Source: Psilocybe azurescens (lineage: Eukaryota > Basidiomycota > Agaricomycetes > Agaricales > Agrocybaceae). From it: DNA of 32,382 nucleotides. This document shows positions 8,727-18,972 of the stretch, piece after piece. Below the pieces are notes generated by a model. That model worked only from the letters and a program-made list of their open reading frames with translations, was not told the origin of the DNA and did not search any database. Made by a program: the position numbers and the translations under genes. The DNA is taken from the NCBI GenBank assembly GCA_023853785.1, contig JAJIRX010000164.1:1-32382 (forward strand). The letters are read 5' to 3'. Every line of letters begins with the position of its first letter. Position 1 is the stretch's first letter.

Positions 8727-9530
8727 GTATTCACCACCTTTATCCTCCCAAAGTCGTTTGATCTTTTGCCAGTCAAGTTCTCAGCATAAGCTTTGAACGT
8801 CTTAAAGCAAGTGAATGTGTTGCTTTTGTGCTTCATAGGGATAAGCACTTTAAAGCGTTCAGCATCATCAATAAATGAAACCCAATAACGATAGCCAGAA
8901 TGTGACAAGATACCAACATCATGCACATCTGTGTGGATCAATTCCAAGACCTCTGTAGCACGATTATCTGATGATGGGAATGGATTTGCATGCATCTTTC
9001 CTGCCAGACATGGTTCACATATAGGATCTGGTAAAGCTCTCGAGTCCAGTACTAAACCATCAACTAGATCTTTCTTTATCATGAACTTAATCCCATCATA
9101 GTTGTGGTGTCCTAACTGTTTATGCCATAAAGACAAGTCGAGAGGCAGTGTCGAAGCCAAATGTACATTTTCCATAACATTTACTGTAGAGCCATCTAAA
9201 TATCCAATATTGTCTGTATCAATGGTAGCAGTAAACAAGAGTTTCTTTTGTGAAGAAAAGTCCATTTTGTCATGAGAAATATGTACATCAATGCCTTTGT
9301 ACTTTGTCAAATATAAAACAGCAAGAAGATTATTACGAAGTGCAGGAACGTGAAGTACTCTAGTGAATTCTACATCTCTATATCGTTTTCCTCTAACTAA
9401 TGGTCTGAACAGAACACTACCAATGCCCTCTGAATATATAACTCTATGGTCCGCTAGTCTAATAGGCACTCTATATGGGGTATAATTGCGTATCCAGTTT
9501 CTATGCGGTGTCATATTAGAAGTAGCGCCC
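8727..9530 (-). pseudogene. copia-2 protease remainder and integrase N-terminal half
   Basis: After the frameshift in the protease motif the read continues GATSNMTPHRNW, then IRLADHRVIYSEGIGSVLF and LHVPALRNNLLAV, all typical of copia proteases. The pre-integrase zinc module is LWHKQLGHHNY with CEPCLAGK. The integrase core starts LELIHTDVHD, with the first catalytic Asp, and runs to AYAENLTGK. Near 8770 one A appears to be missing, so the frame leaves the family sequence (which would continue into LREDKGGEYM-like residues) and re-enters it at the 8726 open frame. Confidence 0.8.
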
Positions 9531-10433
9531 TGTGTCTGTGTTCCAATGAAATACGTTAGAAGATGTAGAATTGACCTTGTGTTCAGCAACAGCACTTGCC
9601 TTTCCAGCAAATTCTGTCACTGCCGCTGCTTTCTCTTCTTCTGCCTTTTTGGCACTCTCATTCTTTGCTTTCTTTTCTGCCAGCTCTGGACAGTTGAAAA
9701 CCCAATGACCCAATTCTTTGCAGTAATTGCACCGATCCTTTGGCCCAGGTTTTCGCTTTTCCCATGGCTTCTTGCCCCCACTGCCACCTGCTTTCACTTG
9801 GTTCAACGACTCTGTTGTTTGACGTTGACGATTCAACTCTTTGCTGCGAACGCCCTGCATGATGACTGACTTGTCCAGCTTTTCCATCAACAACAGAGAA
9901 ACCGCAAGATGTCTGTAGTCATCAGGCAAGGCACGTATGAGTGCCATGCACTGAAGCTCTTCATCAAGTGTCTCAATCTTAAAGTCGGCTGGACGCAAGT
10001 TCTGAATAGTTTGCATGGCCTTTTCAATTCGGGTTCCCAAAGTTACTAGGGATTCGTCGTCCTGCTTCCTGATAGAGAACAGGTCATCATACGCATTGAA
10101 TCGTGCTCCTGGCTTCTTGTTCAGGTGAGCAGCTTCAAGCAATGCCCACATCTTGATTGGATCTTCATCATGCCCTCTAAAGTGCACCCTTTGATCATTC
10201 TCCACAAGCAGGTAGATTTCACCTGCTGCCCTCTCTGCCTTCATCTCCCACTTTGCCACTACCTCTTCATTGATGAATTTATCCCCACTAGCAACTGGCT
10301 TTGCTTCTTTGCCAGATACCAATCTCCATAGTCCATTTCGCATTAACCATGCCTTCATCTCCCCAGCCCATTCAGGATAGTTTGAATTTGACAATGGTTT
10401 AACTTTAGCAACTGTGTTGTTGTCTGAAGACAT
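9516..10433 (-). CDS. copia-2 gag and start of protease, ends at a frameshift in the DTG motif
   Basis: The ATG at 10433 lies about 100 bases inside the primer-binding site and opens MSSDNNTVAKVKPLSNSNYP, matching copia-1 gag. The capsid-like part has YPEWAGEMKAWL, KPGARFNAYDDLFSIRKQ and ALPDDYRHLAVSLL. The zinc knuckle is CNYCKELGHWVFNC near residue 240. The protease should follow with DTGATS, but one extra G in a GGG run turns it into DTGRYF and a stop. The unbroken gag is about 300 residues, a normal size. It would form the capsid and bind the element RNA. Confidence 0.88.
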   Translation of the reverse strand: MSSDNNTVAKVKPLSNSNYPEWAGEMKAWLMRNGLWRLVSGKEAKPVASGDKFINEEVVAKWEMKAERAAGEIYLLVENDQRVHFRGHDEDPIKMWALLEAAHLNKKPGARFNAYDDLFSIRKQDDESLVTLGTRIEKAMQTIQNLRPADFKIETLDEELQCMALIRALPDDYRHLAVSLLLMEKLDKSVIMQGVRSKELNRQRQTTESLNQVKAGGSGGKKPWEKRKPGPKDRCNYCKELGHWVFNCPELAEKKAKNESAKKAEEEKAAAVTEFAGKASAVAEHKVNSTSSNVFHWNTDTGRYF

Positions 10434-10528
10434 TTTGCAACAAGTTCAAATGTCAAGTGTTGTTTCAAGGATCCAACTAGTCTAGTATCAGACAGCAATA
10501 GACTTAATCAATGTTTTGCCAAGTTTAA

Positions 10529-10546
10529 AGCCCGGGGCCTATAACC
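10529..10546 (-). promoter_or_regulatory. copia-2 primer-binding site, initiator tRNA-Met anticodon arm
   Basis: Element sense reads GGTTATAGGCCCCGGGC immediately after the LTR. It differs from the copia-1 site by A for G at position 7 and one base further on. Its complement corresponds to the GGGCCCATAACC arm of initiator tRNA-Met, which suggests half-tRNA priming as in Drosophila copia. Confidence 0.65.
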
Positions 10547-11014
10547 TGTTAGAAATAGACAATAATGCACAAATCAGTAGCTATACTGATGAGTAACAAT
10601 AGAGTCAAATCTCAAATGTGCAACAATGACAAGTATGAGTGAAAATAGTAAATTGCTTCTGTAGACTCCAAATCTTGTTCTAGTGTCTTTGTTTCCTCAG
10701 ACATAGTAGGAATACTGGTCTTTTACATGGCTAAGTGTCTAAAAATGGCGAAGTGACTATAGGTGTCCACAATATTGCGTCAAAACACCAAACCTATAAT
10801 TACGTGACAAATTATATATCACCGGAACCGTCTCAACGAGGGGATTCCGGATCAGTGATCAAAATTTGAATAACTTTACTCTACAAAACGTTATTAACAG
10901 AACAGTGTGCAAAAACACCGAAAAGAGCGAATTCTAACTAAGTGTCCATTTGTACAAGTCCAAATATTAAGTGTAGAACATTAGAAACAAAGTGTTTAAT
11001 CACAAAAACTAACA
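10547..11014 (-). repeat. copia-2 5' LTR (468 bp)
   Basis: Its termini are TGTTAG and CTAACA, it is almost identical to 5559-6029, and it is followed at 11015-11019 by the duplicated target GCTGG. The element promoter should be in here, but I see no clear TATA box. Confidence 0.92.
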
Positions 11015-11019
11015 GCTGG
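11015..11019. repeat. copia-2 target-site duplication, right copy (GCTGG)
   Basis: This is the second GCTGG, adjoining the outer end of the right LTR; the pair with 5554-5558 proves insertion into LINE-2 ORF2. Confidence 0.9.
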
Positions 11020-14000
11020 GCGTGGGCCCAGTGCGACTTTGAGTTCAGTTGCGTACTCGTGTGCTTTGTAATGCAAATCCCACTGCAATCGCTGAGGGGA
11101 CGTACACAAAGGTGATTGACTGGCCATCCTTGCGGGTGAACCAAGTCTGAAGTGCCTTGCAGACAGCCACAGAGTGGCCCTGTCCGAGTGGATAGAAGGA
11201 TCGACAGCTCGACGGGCAGATGCCATCGAAGTCTGTGACAATGAAAATGTCCGTGCAGTCGTCACGTGAAGTCGCATTGACAATTGCAGAACGGATGGCA
11301 TAGAGTTCAGCGTCAGGGGCAGTGACTTTGCCTGCGACATGTTGGTGCGCCAGCGCTTGACTCCGCCGCTAAACAGGATGGAGGCCGCAATGGCTTGATA
11401 CCATCCTGAGAGGGGCAGACTAGCGTCTGTCCCTGCATAGTAGGTCCCGATGTTCTCCGAGATCTTGTCCCGGAGCTTATCGAGGTGTTTGGTACGCTGC
11501 TTCAATTCCTTGTCGGCATCGCCGCTGAGAAATCTTGCAGTCATCGAAGTGGACTTGGTCTGCAAAGCGGTCCATAAGTCAAACACCCGGTCATCAGAGC
11601 AGGTTCATCGGGAGTAGAGTCTCCGTCAGAGCAAGAACATTAGTGTCGGACTCAAAAGAGTCCCACTAGTGCGGAACATTTCCGGTTCAGACATAGTCTG
11701 AATCGAAGGAGGGGTGCGGCGCGATAGTGCCGCAATTGAAGCGAGAGAGGAAAGCCCTCACTGGGTGGGTCGGGGTCAGTGTGGCAAACCGATAGTCGGC
11801 TCGCTCAGATAGACAGCGAAGAAGTAGGTTGATAGGGGGGAGGCCCGCAGGGCCTCCACTCCACCAGTCGGGGAAGTGTGGAAAGCACCGGTATCCACAA
11901 TGCAGCGAACGCTGCATTGTAGAGAGATGATGGAGGGCACCTTTGCAGCGAGCAGCTGCAAAGTACCAGAGACGAAAGCCATACGTAACTATGGGAAGTA
12001 CGCAGGGCGCCCAATAAAGGACGCGCTTCTGGACAGGGCGCAGTCCTCGAGTGGAACTACCAAGCATCTTCATCGCCTTAACAGTAGACAAAGCCTTGGT
12101 GGAGTAGTATCGGACATGCTCAGTAAAGGTGAGCTTGCGATCGAAGTAAAAGCCCAAGTATCGCCAGTACAGCTTGGGTTTGAGAGGGGTCGCACCGGTA
12201 TACGGAGCGTAACCCAGATCGACAGGGGGATTGTCTTTGGAGTGCAAGCAGTCAAAGTGGAATACTTCAGACTTGTCGTGCTCCAGTGCGAGTCCAAATT
12301 TCTTGAACAGCTCAAATATGACACCATAAGCCCGTTTAAGGGCTTCACTGTTATCGAGAAGGGACTTTGATTGCACCACAAGAGTGCCATCATCGACATA
12401 TGAGAGCAGGAAGCACCCACGAGTGAGTGGATCCAGTTCGAAGAGCCTCATAATGAGGGTAAGATAAAGAGCAGAGAGGACCGGGGACAGGGGCGGAGCC
12501 CTGTCCCACTCCTACATCTGCCTGCCGGAGGTCGGAAATAAAGTCACCCCACGCATACTGCGTAGAGCAACCAACCAGATAGTGGGAGAAGAATTTAACG
12601 ACATTGTTGCTAAACCCTAACTTCCAGAGAATAGCCATGAGGACTTCATGGTTGAGTGACAGGAAGAACTGAGTGACATCAAAGGCAATGACGCTAGTCT
12701 TGAGTCTCTTGGCCCACCCAGCGCGCACCATGTGCGTCAGGATGAGACCGGCATCTTCAGTGGATCGTTGGCAGATCCCTCCGATCTGATTTGGGTGGAA
12801 GACGTCTGAAGCGACGCCGTCAAACTGAATGCGATTGGAAAGCATTTTCTCAATCAATTTCCCAACGGTATTCAGGAGCACAATTGGCCTGAACGCCTTT
12901 GGAGCTGAGTAGGATGGCTTGTTCAGTTTCGGAATGATAACCGACATGGACTCCTTGAAGTGCTTAGGCCAGTGCCCCACCCTAAGGCAGGCATTGGCGA
13001 GCACAAGTAAGATGGTGAAGACATGGGTGGGCCCCCACATCAACATCTTGAGATGAGACCACTTGATGTGGTCCGGCCCTGGGGCTGACATGTTGGAGCA
13101 GGAGGCCAGAGCCTCCCGTATCTCAAGTGCAGAGAATGGGACCCATCCCCGAACGGGCATGTCGGGGATGGAATCAAGGATATCAATGTCAAACATGCAG
13201 TCCGATGCTGAGTTGTATGTGTTGTGGAGAGCATCCCACAACTGAGGAAGGGCGTGGCAAGGCTGCCCCTGATATTGAATGGCCTCGCACGGTGGTAACT
13301 TGCGCTGTTGGACCCAAGACATGAGGTCCCAAGTGCGCTTGTTGGTAATGGATATTTCTGTGATTCTTGAATCAAAGAACACCTGTTTAGCATTTTTAAC
13401 TGCCTTGCGATAGAGCTTCCAGTCCTCCGGAGAACCATGTTCTCGGTAAGCCTGAAGCACGACTGAACACTCATCCGTCTACCACGGTTTTGAGCGCCCT
13501 CGTAATAGTGACCTCTCTGGAGCATGTTTCCCATGCTGCAGAGAACGAATCAGCAATAGCTTGCGCTACTGTGTCAATCTGGTCGGGTGTGTTGAGAAGA
13601 GCGTGTTCGTCCACTTTCATGGCAAACTCTCCCTCAATGACTCTGATAAATCGGATTTGCTCCTCTTTGTCGGCTTTGAGAGCTCTGCGGGGCGTGGCCC
13701 CAGAATCAGCAGAGATCGATAGAGTGGTGGTGAGTGGGATATGATCCGACTCACCCATGGCGTTGTGCACCCGGGTGACCTGAGCCATCAGGGTTTGGTC
13801 TGGTTGCACGAATACCAAGTCAATCACCGTGAGAGCGAAAGCCTTGGATGCGGGGGTAGAAGGTTGGCCCCGGGTTCACAAAGGGAGCCTGTTGCAAGCC
13901 TAATTCCGCTGCAGTATTGAGGAGTTGAGTAGCAACTCCTGGATGGCCACGATGGCCTCCATCCCATTCCTGGGAATGAATGTTGAAATCACCCCCATGT

Positions 14001-14462
14001 AAATGAAGGGGGCGGAAGGGAGGCCACCTCCTCCGCTAAGGAGGAGAGGCAGCCGTATGGGTCTCGTCTGAATAGACATTCATTAGGTTATAGCTCTGTC
14101 CATTTGCAAACAGGCTGAGGATTAACACATCGCAATGATCAATAAGATCGCTGACGCATCAAGGGGGCGAAACTCCTTCAAGCAGTTAGACACATAGGCC
14201 ATAACCCTTGGGGCGAGTATCGGGTTCAGGATTGCGTACCATAGGCAACCAAGCTGGGTGCAATGGGGCGCCCGATAACATCATCGCCAGACTTACGAGA
14301 AGTGGACGGTGCGGTACGGACAAACCTCCAGGGAGGTTCTTGGATAAAAACAATATCGTATGCTAATACAAAATGTTCGAGTATAGTTTCTATGCTTAGG
14401 CTGGACTTTGCGCAGTTGAAACTCAAAATTCTAACTGGAAGGTCCTGGACGGTTTGACTCAT
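11015..14462 (-). pseudogene. LINE-2 ORF2: AP endonuclease, reverse transcriptase, RNase H (continues at 5098-5558)
   Basis: ORF2 starts at ATG 14462. The endonuclease shows LSFNCAKSS, DIVFIQEPPWR, GGDFNIHSQEWDGGHRGHPG, VIDLVFVQPDQ and GESDHIPL, covering the usual catalytic stations. The reverse transcriptase (about 13250-12300) shows SAPGPDHIKWSHLKML, FRPIVLLNTVGKLIEKML, IAFDVTQFF, VGVGQGSA and the catalytic LSYVDDGTLV. An extra C near 12495 shifts the frame inside GQGSALSPVLSALYL. RNase H (about 11460-11030) shows YAGTDASLPLSG, PDAELYAIRSAI, IFIVTDFDG and YKAHEYAT over two more shifts near 11355 and 11095. The protein would nick the target and copy the LINE RNA. Further shifts lie near 14230-13830. 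Confidence 0.85.
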
Positions 14463-14463
14463 C

Positions 14464-15172
14464 CTAATGACTGCTGGTTAGGGATTGACGGTGCGCAAAA
14501 GAATTCGCTCGTACCTGACGATATTTCTCGACATGCCAAAGCTGATCAAACCTGTGACTCCAGAACACGCAAGCGCACTCATGGGCACCGTGATTCTTTC
14601 TGCAATTTGGGCAGCGAGGGGTGTGAGGGCAGGGCTCTCCACCAGGTGTAGGTGCCTGAGGGGGTCCGCCTTTGGATTGCCTTTGCAGCATCCTGCAACG
14701 GCGCGATGCTCCTCCAACTTGTGAGGACCAGAGCATCGTGGACATTTGGCTGCGACCGCAAGGCAGCGGCCGATGGGATGACCCCACTTCCAACACCGGG
14801 TGCAGAGGGGGACACCGGAGCTCTGCAAACTAGAAAGTATCCAGAGGGGGGCGACCCCTGAACATGAACTGTTTGTCGACGAGCTGGCGAAGCGGGCACC
14901 GGATGCAGTGTCCCAGATGTCAAAGAAAGCAGTGGCGGTGGTGCTTGCCTTGGAAGTGCGAACTATGCGGGGATCCCTGCATAGAATGTGCGATGAAGAC
15001 CAAATGGGAGAGGCTTTGAGTGCCAAAGCAACCTCTTCCCGTTCGGTGAGATGATCCAGGTCATAATGAGTACCTTGGAACCGGCGTCAACAATTCTTAA
15101 AAACGACTTGGACGTGGGCATGCCGACCCAGGGCGTGAACTTGTAGTGGGTCTTGAAATGAGCAGTGACCGC
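14464..15172 (-). pseudogene. LINE-2 ORF1, C-terminal part with zinc knuckles, cut by the gypsy LTR
   Basis: The read enters from the gypsy junction at 15172 in the conserved central domain (HYKFTPWV, PTSKSFLRIVD, ALKASPIW) shared with LINE-1. It then has three Cys/His knuckles: CTRCWKWGHPIGRC, CPRCSGPHKLEEH followed by C, and CPNCRKNHGAHECAC. The third is in another frame, so a shift lies near 14640. The frame with the third knuckle stops at TAG 14464-14466, one base before the ORF2 ATG. The N-terminal half should be right of 32379, beyond the gypsy element. Such knuckles bind the element RNA. Confidence 0.75.
15169..15172. repeat. gypsy target-site duplication, left copy (CCGC)
   Basis: CCGC precedes the TGAAAG start of the left LTR. 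The right LTR is followed by CCG and then the window ends, so three of four bases can be checked and agree. Confidence 0.55.
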
Positions 15173-16193
15173 TGAAAGGGTGTAAACCATTCTGAGCTTA
15201 CAATTCATAGTGAGACACAGAGGCCCTTATTTTTGCGATTGTTATCTGTAATAAACTAGTACATTATACTAGTGAAGGGTAGGAGATATCGCCAGACTAT
15301 TAGGCTTTGAGGCTTTACTTCCTAGTGGGCCAACAAGAGTAATAGACCTTACAAACTAACTAAGGTGTAGTGTGGCCTATTAATCAGTGCTACGAATCAA
15401 AGACTACCTTTAGTTTCCTACACAGCTATCAAAGCAACCCTAACCGAGCGTCCGAAGCGATCGCCCGCTCCATTGATCATACTATTAGTCCCATGCAAAG
15501 AAGAAACCCTTAAGAAATGACCTTGGCTCTTACAAGGGGTAACACCCACCAGTGTCTTACCGAGCGATCGCCAAGTGATGAAAACCTTATTAATTAGCAA
15601 AAGCGATCACTGTGTCCAGGCCTCACAAAGGCTGTTCACTAAATTAGGCGATCAACCGCTCGGGGATCAGGCATCACTGCGCCACACGGGTGATCGCCCC
15701 ACGGACCGAATGTATTGGCAATTGAAATCTTGTGTACAACTCAGCATATGGCGGTCTAATAGATCCGACTATAACAACTTGTAATTTGCAATGCAGCCAA
15801 CGTGAGTGAGCGATCGCCCAGCCGGCGATCGCCACACGATACTAGAGGTAACTTGCCTCATGATAAGGGCACCTGCTGTTCCAGGGGTCCTAAACCAATA
15901 GCAACTGTGCTGGGGAACCTTGGGAGGGTTTCCTAGGAAATATACCCCTAAGTAATCTAGTCCCGACATGCCTTAGCCGCGAGCCATCTGATAAAATAAG
16001 TCGGGTGATCGCTACCCAAGAAGGCACTGCCACATGGACAACCATGTTATCTTCAAATAAGCGCCGTAGCCCAGGCAAACTAGTACTTTCCACTATTATA
16101 ATTGGTGCAGCAAAGGCTAGGCAGCACGCGGTCCATTTCCTTCCTTTTCTCTTAGTCTCTTTCAATTATCACAAGCCAAAGTATCTATTTAGT

Positions 16194-16203
16194 CTATAAA
16201 AAC
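16194..16203 (+). promoter_or_regulatory. TATA-like box in the gypsy 5' LTR (upstream candidate)
   Basis: CTATAAAAAC is a good TATA match. The same box occurs in the 3' LTR near 31486. Which of the two LTR boxes drives the element RNA cannot be decided from sequence. Confidence 0.35.
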
Positions 16204-16443
16204 AGTCCTGTATCTTAGAATAGGAACCAAGTAATTTACACCCCAGATTTGATATCAGAATTTACTCTGAATAAGAATTCTAGTGTTAACACTTGAGGAC
16301 TAGTGATTTGTGTGATAAGAGATCGAACACTGCAGTTCACCTTAAGCAATTAGGCGTTACCTGGTTTCGTGAGCGATCGCCATTGTGATATTCAACGTCA
16401 GGTCTATTAGACTTGATAAGCAGGCTTTTATAAGTCATCCGTG

Positions 16444-16678
16444 GACTGCCCTGGGGATTGTTAAGTACGGATTGGAACCCTATACGACTAGCGATTGCTC
16501 ATAGTAACTAGGGACGACTGTCAGAGAACTCCGACTGTTCAGGACGTTGCCTATAGTAAGACTGCCCTGGGGATTATTAAGTACGGGTGGGAACCCTATA
16601 AAGGCTAGTGATCGCTCATAGTAACTAGGGACGACTGTCAGAGAAATCCGACTGTTTCAGGACGTTGCCTATAGTAAA
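16444..16678 (+). repeat. Tandem duplication in the gypsy LTR, 2 x about 116 bp
   Basis: GACTGCCCTGGGGATT begins units at 16444 and 16560, each ending in GACGTTGCCTATAGTAA. The 3' LTR has the same duplication at 31736 and 31852, so it predates this insertion. A looser third echo, with CGGGTGATCGCTTATAGT, lies near 16743. Confidence 0.85.
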
Positions 16679-16783
16679 CTAAGGACTGTGGACTAGTGTG
16701 CCCAGTTGCTTATAGGAACCAAGGATCTACTACGTGTTAATACGGGTGATCGCTTATAGTGTTTGACAAAGTTTGAGTTTGGG

Positions 16784-16793
16784 TTTTATAAAG
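16784..16793 (+). promoter_or_regulatory. TATA-like box in the gypsy 5' LTR (downstream candidate)
   Basis: TTTTATAAAG lies about 300 bp before the LTR end, a reasonable place for the start of R. It is also present near 32077 in the other LTR. Confidence 0.4.
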
Positions 16794-17099
16794 AGAAACT
16801 GTTAAGTGTCCCGTGTACACTCGCCCCCAAAAGCGATCCCCCCTGATATTGGTGATCGCCCTCATATAAGAGAGACCACCCTTACTATTCAAGTGCCTTG
16901 TGTGTACTAGCCTGTAAAAACGTTCTCTAGCTACTAGTGATCACCCCAGCGCGATCGTCTAAGTCTGTACTCTGCTAAACTAGTTATTGTAATAAGCCTT
17001 ACGAGCTTACCCTCCCAGATCGAACTGATCAATATAAATATTTGATGGGGTGTTGTGTATTGGGCAATTACAAAGCCACCCCGCACTAAACATCTCATC

Positions 17100-17117
17100 T
17101 GGAGCCCACCGCGAGGG
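17100..17117 (+). promoter_or_regulatory. gypsy primer-binding site
   Basis: TGGAGCCCACCGCGAGGG starts two bases after the LTR and begins with TGG, as expected for pairing with a tRNA 3' CCA end. The implied tRNA would have a U discriminator and a first strand beginning GCCCACC. I cannot assign the tRNA. Confidence 0.55.
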
Positions 17118-17157
17118 AGGGTTAATACTAGATAAAGCAAAACCAGCTTGACATTGA

Positions 17158-18972
17158 GAAAAATTTGATAAGCATTTGGCACCAAATACACCGCTATCTT
17201 GCCTTCAGATTAAAAGTCTGAAAACATTGCACCAACCAAACCACCTGACGCACCGCTGTAAAGCGACTAAACCTAAAAACACTGCTCTTAGTAGCAAACC
17301 AATTCCAAAACCCGATTTTGGGATAGTAGACACAGCAGGAACTAGAATATCTAGGACTACCCGTAATTCTATTGCAGCCGGCATAACAGAAACCCCTATT
17401 GAGAGTAATAGGAGGGGACGTTCGCTTGAGAACTTCAATAGAATATCGACGATTCCTAATAGACCAGGACCCGCCTCCGTCATTTATCCTTTAGAAACAA
17501 TAACTGGTAGCCCCGCTCCAGTCATCTCTGAGCACACAGAAACTAGTGGTGAAACTTTGTCGAGACTACAACCTCGACTAGTACTAGATCCAGCCCCTTC
17601 AGACATTCCAGAATCCGAAATCAGTGTTGAAATGGCACCAATAGGGTTTCCCTTACCCACTTCTAAAGATGCACCGAAATTCGATGAGAGGAAACCGGCA
17701 GAATTGCTGAGATTCCTTTCATCTATGGAGGATCTCTTTAAACAACATAAAATAGAAGAAGATCAAGCTAAGAAAGAGAAAGTTGGCAAATATGCGTCTG
17801 CTGAAACAGAACAAGAATGGATAGCATTTGATACCTATGCAGAAGGCACTTGGGAGCAATACCGAGATGAAATTATTAGTAGTTATCCGGAGGCATCAGC
17901 ATTAAAAGGGGATCGCTGTCTAGGTTGGCAAAAATATGTCAACCTTACCGTGGTCGTTACCTGATCGAAGCTGATCAGCTAGAGGAATTACTATCTTTCA
18001 AAAGAGCGTTTGGTGCAGCAGCAGTGAAAATAACCCAAGACCCTCCCCTAGTATCCAATAGGGAATTGGTTGAACGTTTTATGAGCTGTCTGTCACCTGC
18101 GTTCAGAGGCCGACTAATAGATAGGTTAGACCTAAGAGCGGATTCATTAGACGACGGGCAAAACGCCCAACGTAAGGTTAGAAGATCGCTTCAAATACGC
18201 AGAAGTCATCAGTCATGCAGTGACAATAGCTGAAAGAACTTCCCAGAGTTCTACTAGGCGAACTGATGATGAGCCCGTCAAGCGATCGCTCGACCGTGAC
18301 GCTATGATTCCTGAGGATGTAATACCTAAGAATGAAGAGGCCACAGCAAACCTCCTTGACTCTATGAAGCTACTACTAAAGCAATCTAAAGACCAAAGCG
18401 GCATTTAATGAAAACGTGAATAGGAAGTTCAATGAGGTACACACAGCCTTATTGAACGCTGGCGAAGCCAGGCGAAACGCCAGTAACCAGCGATCGCCAA
18501 CTCCTGGAAACAGCAGTAACTACCAAACTTCGCCCAGGGGGCAACAGGTCAGCAAACCTATGTGGGACCTAATACCTGCTACTACTGTAGGGAACCAGGT
18601 CACCGATGGGGAGAATGTCCTGCCGCTGAAAAACACATTAGCTTTGGTTGGATCATTAGGGAAAATGGGAAAATCCGTCTGCCAGGAGGTCTCATGGTCA
18701 GACAGGATAATGAGAAAACCATGAAAGAAGTTATTGAGAATATGAATAAGGGGAAGCCTGGAGTTGTATCTGTGGCTAAAGCTCTAGTCCAGAATCTATA
18801 TTTTCCTGATCCCGATGAGACTTATGATGGTTTAGTCCAGTCAGAAGACTCAGAGGAAGCAGAGATCGCCCGTGTCTTTGGTGATCTTAAAAAGAAATAT
18901 GGCAACAAGGTGGACCAATTCTTATCATACGAGGATAACTCAACCATGGGGGAACAAGGATCAAATTTTCAT
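17158..18972 (+). pseudogene. gypsy gag with CCHC zinc knuckle, frameshifted
   Basis: The frame opens after a TGA at 17155. It runs for 474 nt before its first ATG at 17632 (MAPIGFPLPTSK), and the earlier stretch reads like disordered gag sequence. The capsid core has KDAPKFDERKPAELLRFLSS, then ICQPYRGRYLIEADQ and LVERFMSCLSPAFRGRL in a second frame. A linker rich in Ser, Asn and Gln leads to the knuckle CYYCREPGHRWGECP near 18580. The last open frame stops at 18972-18975. Frame changes lie near 17930, 18170, 18405 and 18560. The protein would form the capsid and package element RNA. The knuckle layout and flanks match gag of fungal Ty3 elements. Confidence 0.8.

Larger units (their letters stand above)
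5559..11014 (-). mobile_element. copia-2: complete Ty1/copia LTR retrotransposon (5.46 kb)
   Basis: Two near-identical LTRs flank gag, protease, integrase, reverse transcriptase and RNase H in Ty1/copia order, with a 5-bp duplication GCTGG on both sides. The element sits in LINE-2 ORF2. Every catalytic motif I looked for is present, but at least six single-base frameshifts break what looks like one gag-pol frame from 10433 to 6107. Because the LTRs hardly differ, these breaks may be sequencing errors, or the element may have been copied by proteins supplied in trans. Confidence 0.92.
4498..15172 (-). mobile_element. LINE-2: nearly full-length non-LTR retrotransposon, split by copia-2 and cut at ORF1 by the gypsy element
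   Basis: The element reads leftwards: ORF1 (from 15172), ORF2 (14462 to 5098), 3' UTR and a poly(A) tail seen as a T run at 4498-4516. ORF2 carries an AP endonuclease, reverse transcriptase, RNase H and a C-terminal Cys/His motif, an arrangement known from Tad-like and I-like LINEs. Copia-2 (5559-11014) sits between RNase H and the Cys/His motif with a GCTGG duplication. The gypsy element begins at 15173 and the N-terminal part of ORF1 should follow it right of the window. Without insertions the visible part is about 5.2 kb. Confidence 0.85.
15173..17097 (+). repeat. gypsy 5' LTR (1925 bp)
   Basis: It starts TGAAAGGG and ends CATCTCA, with standard TG/CA termini, and matches 30473-32379 from end to end. 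By reading, about 13 indel events and 3 substitutions separate the two. It has TATA-like boxes at 16194-16203 (CTATAAAAAC) and 16784-16793 (TTTTATAAAG), a 116-bp tandem duplication at 16444-16678, and five exact GCGATCGC palindromes (15457, 15564, 15810, 15825, 16373). No coding sequence is apparent. Confidence 0.93.

Noticed and set aside
11876..12370. Plus-strand ORF of 164 codons
   Set aside because: It is the complement of the LINE reverse transcriptase, whose YVDD motif and flanks are in the minus-strand frame.
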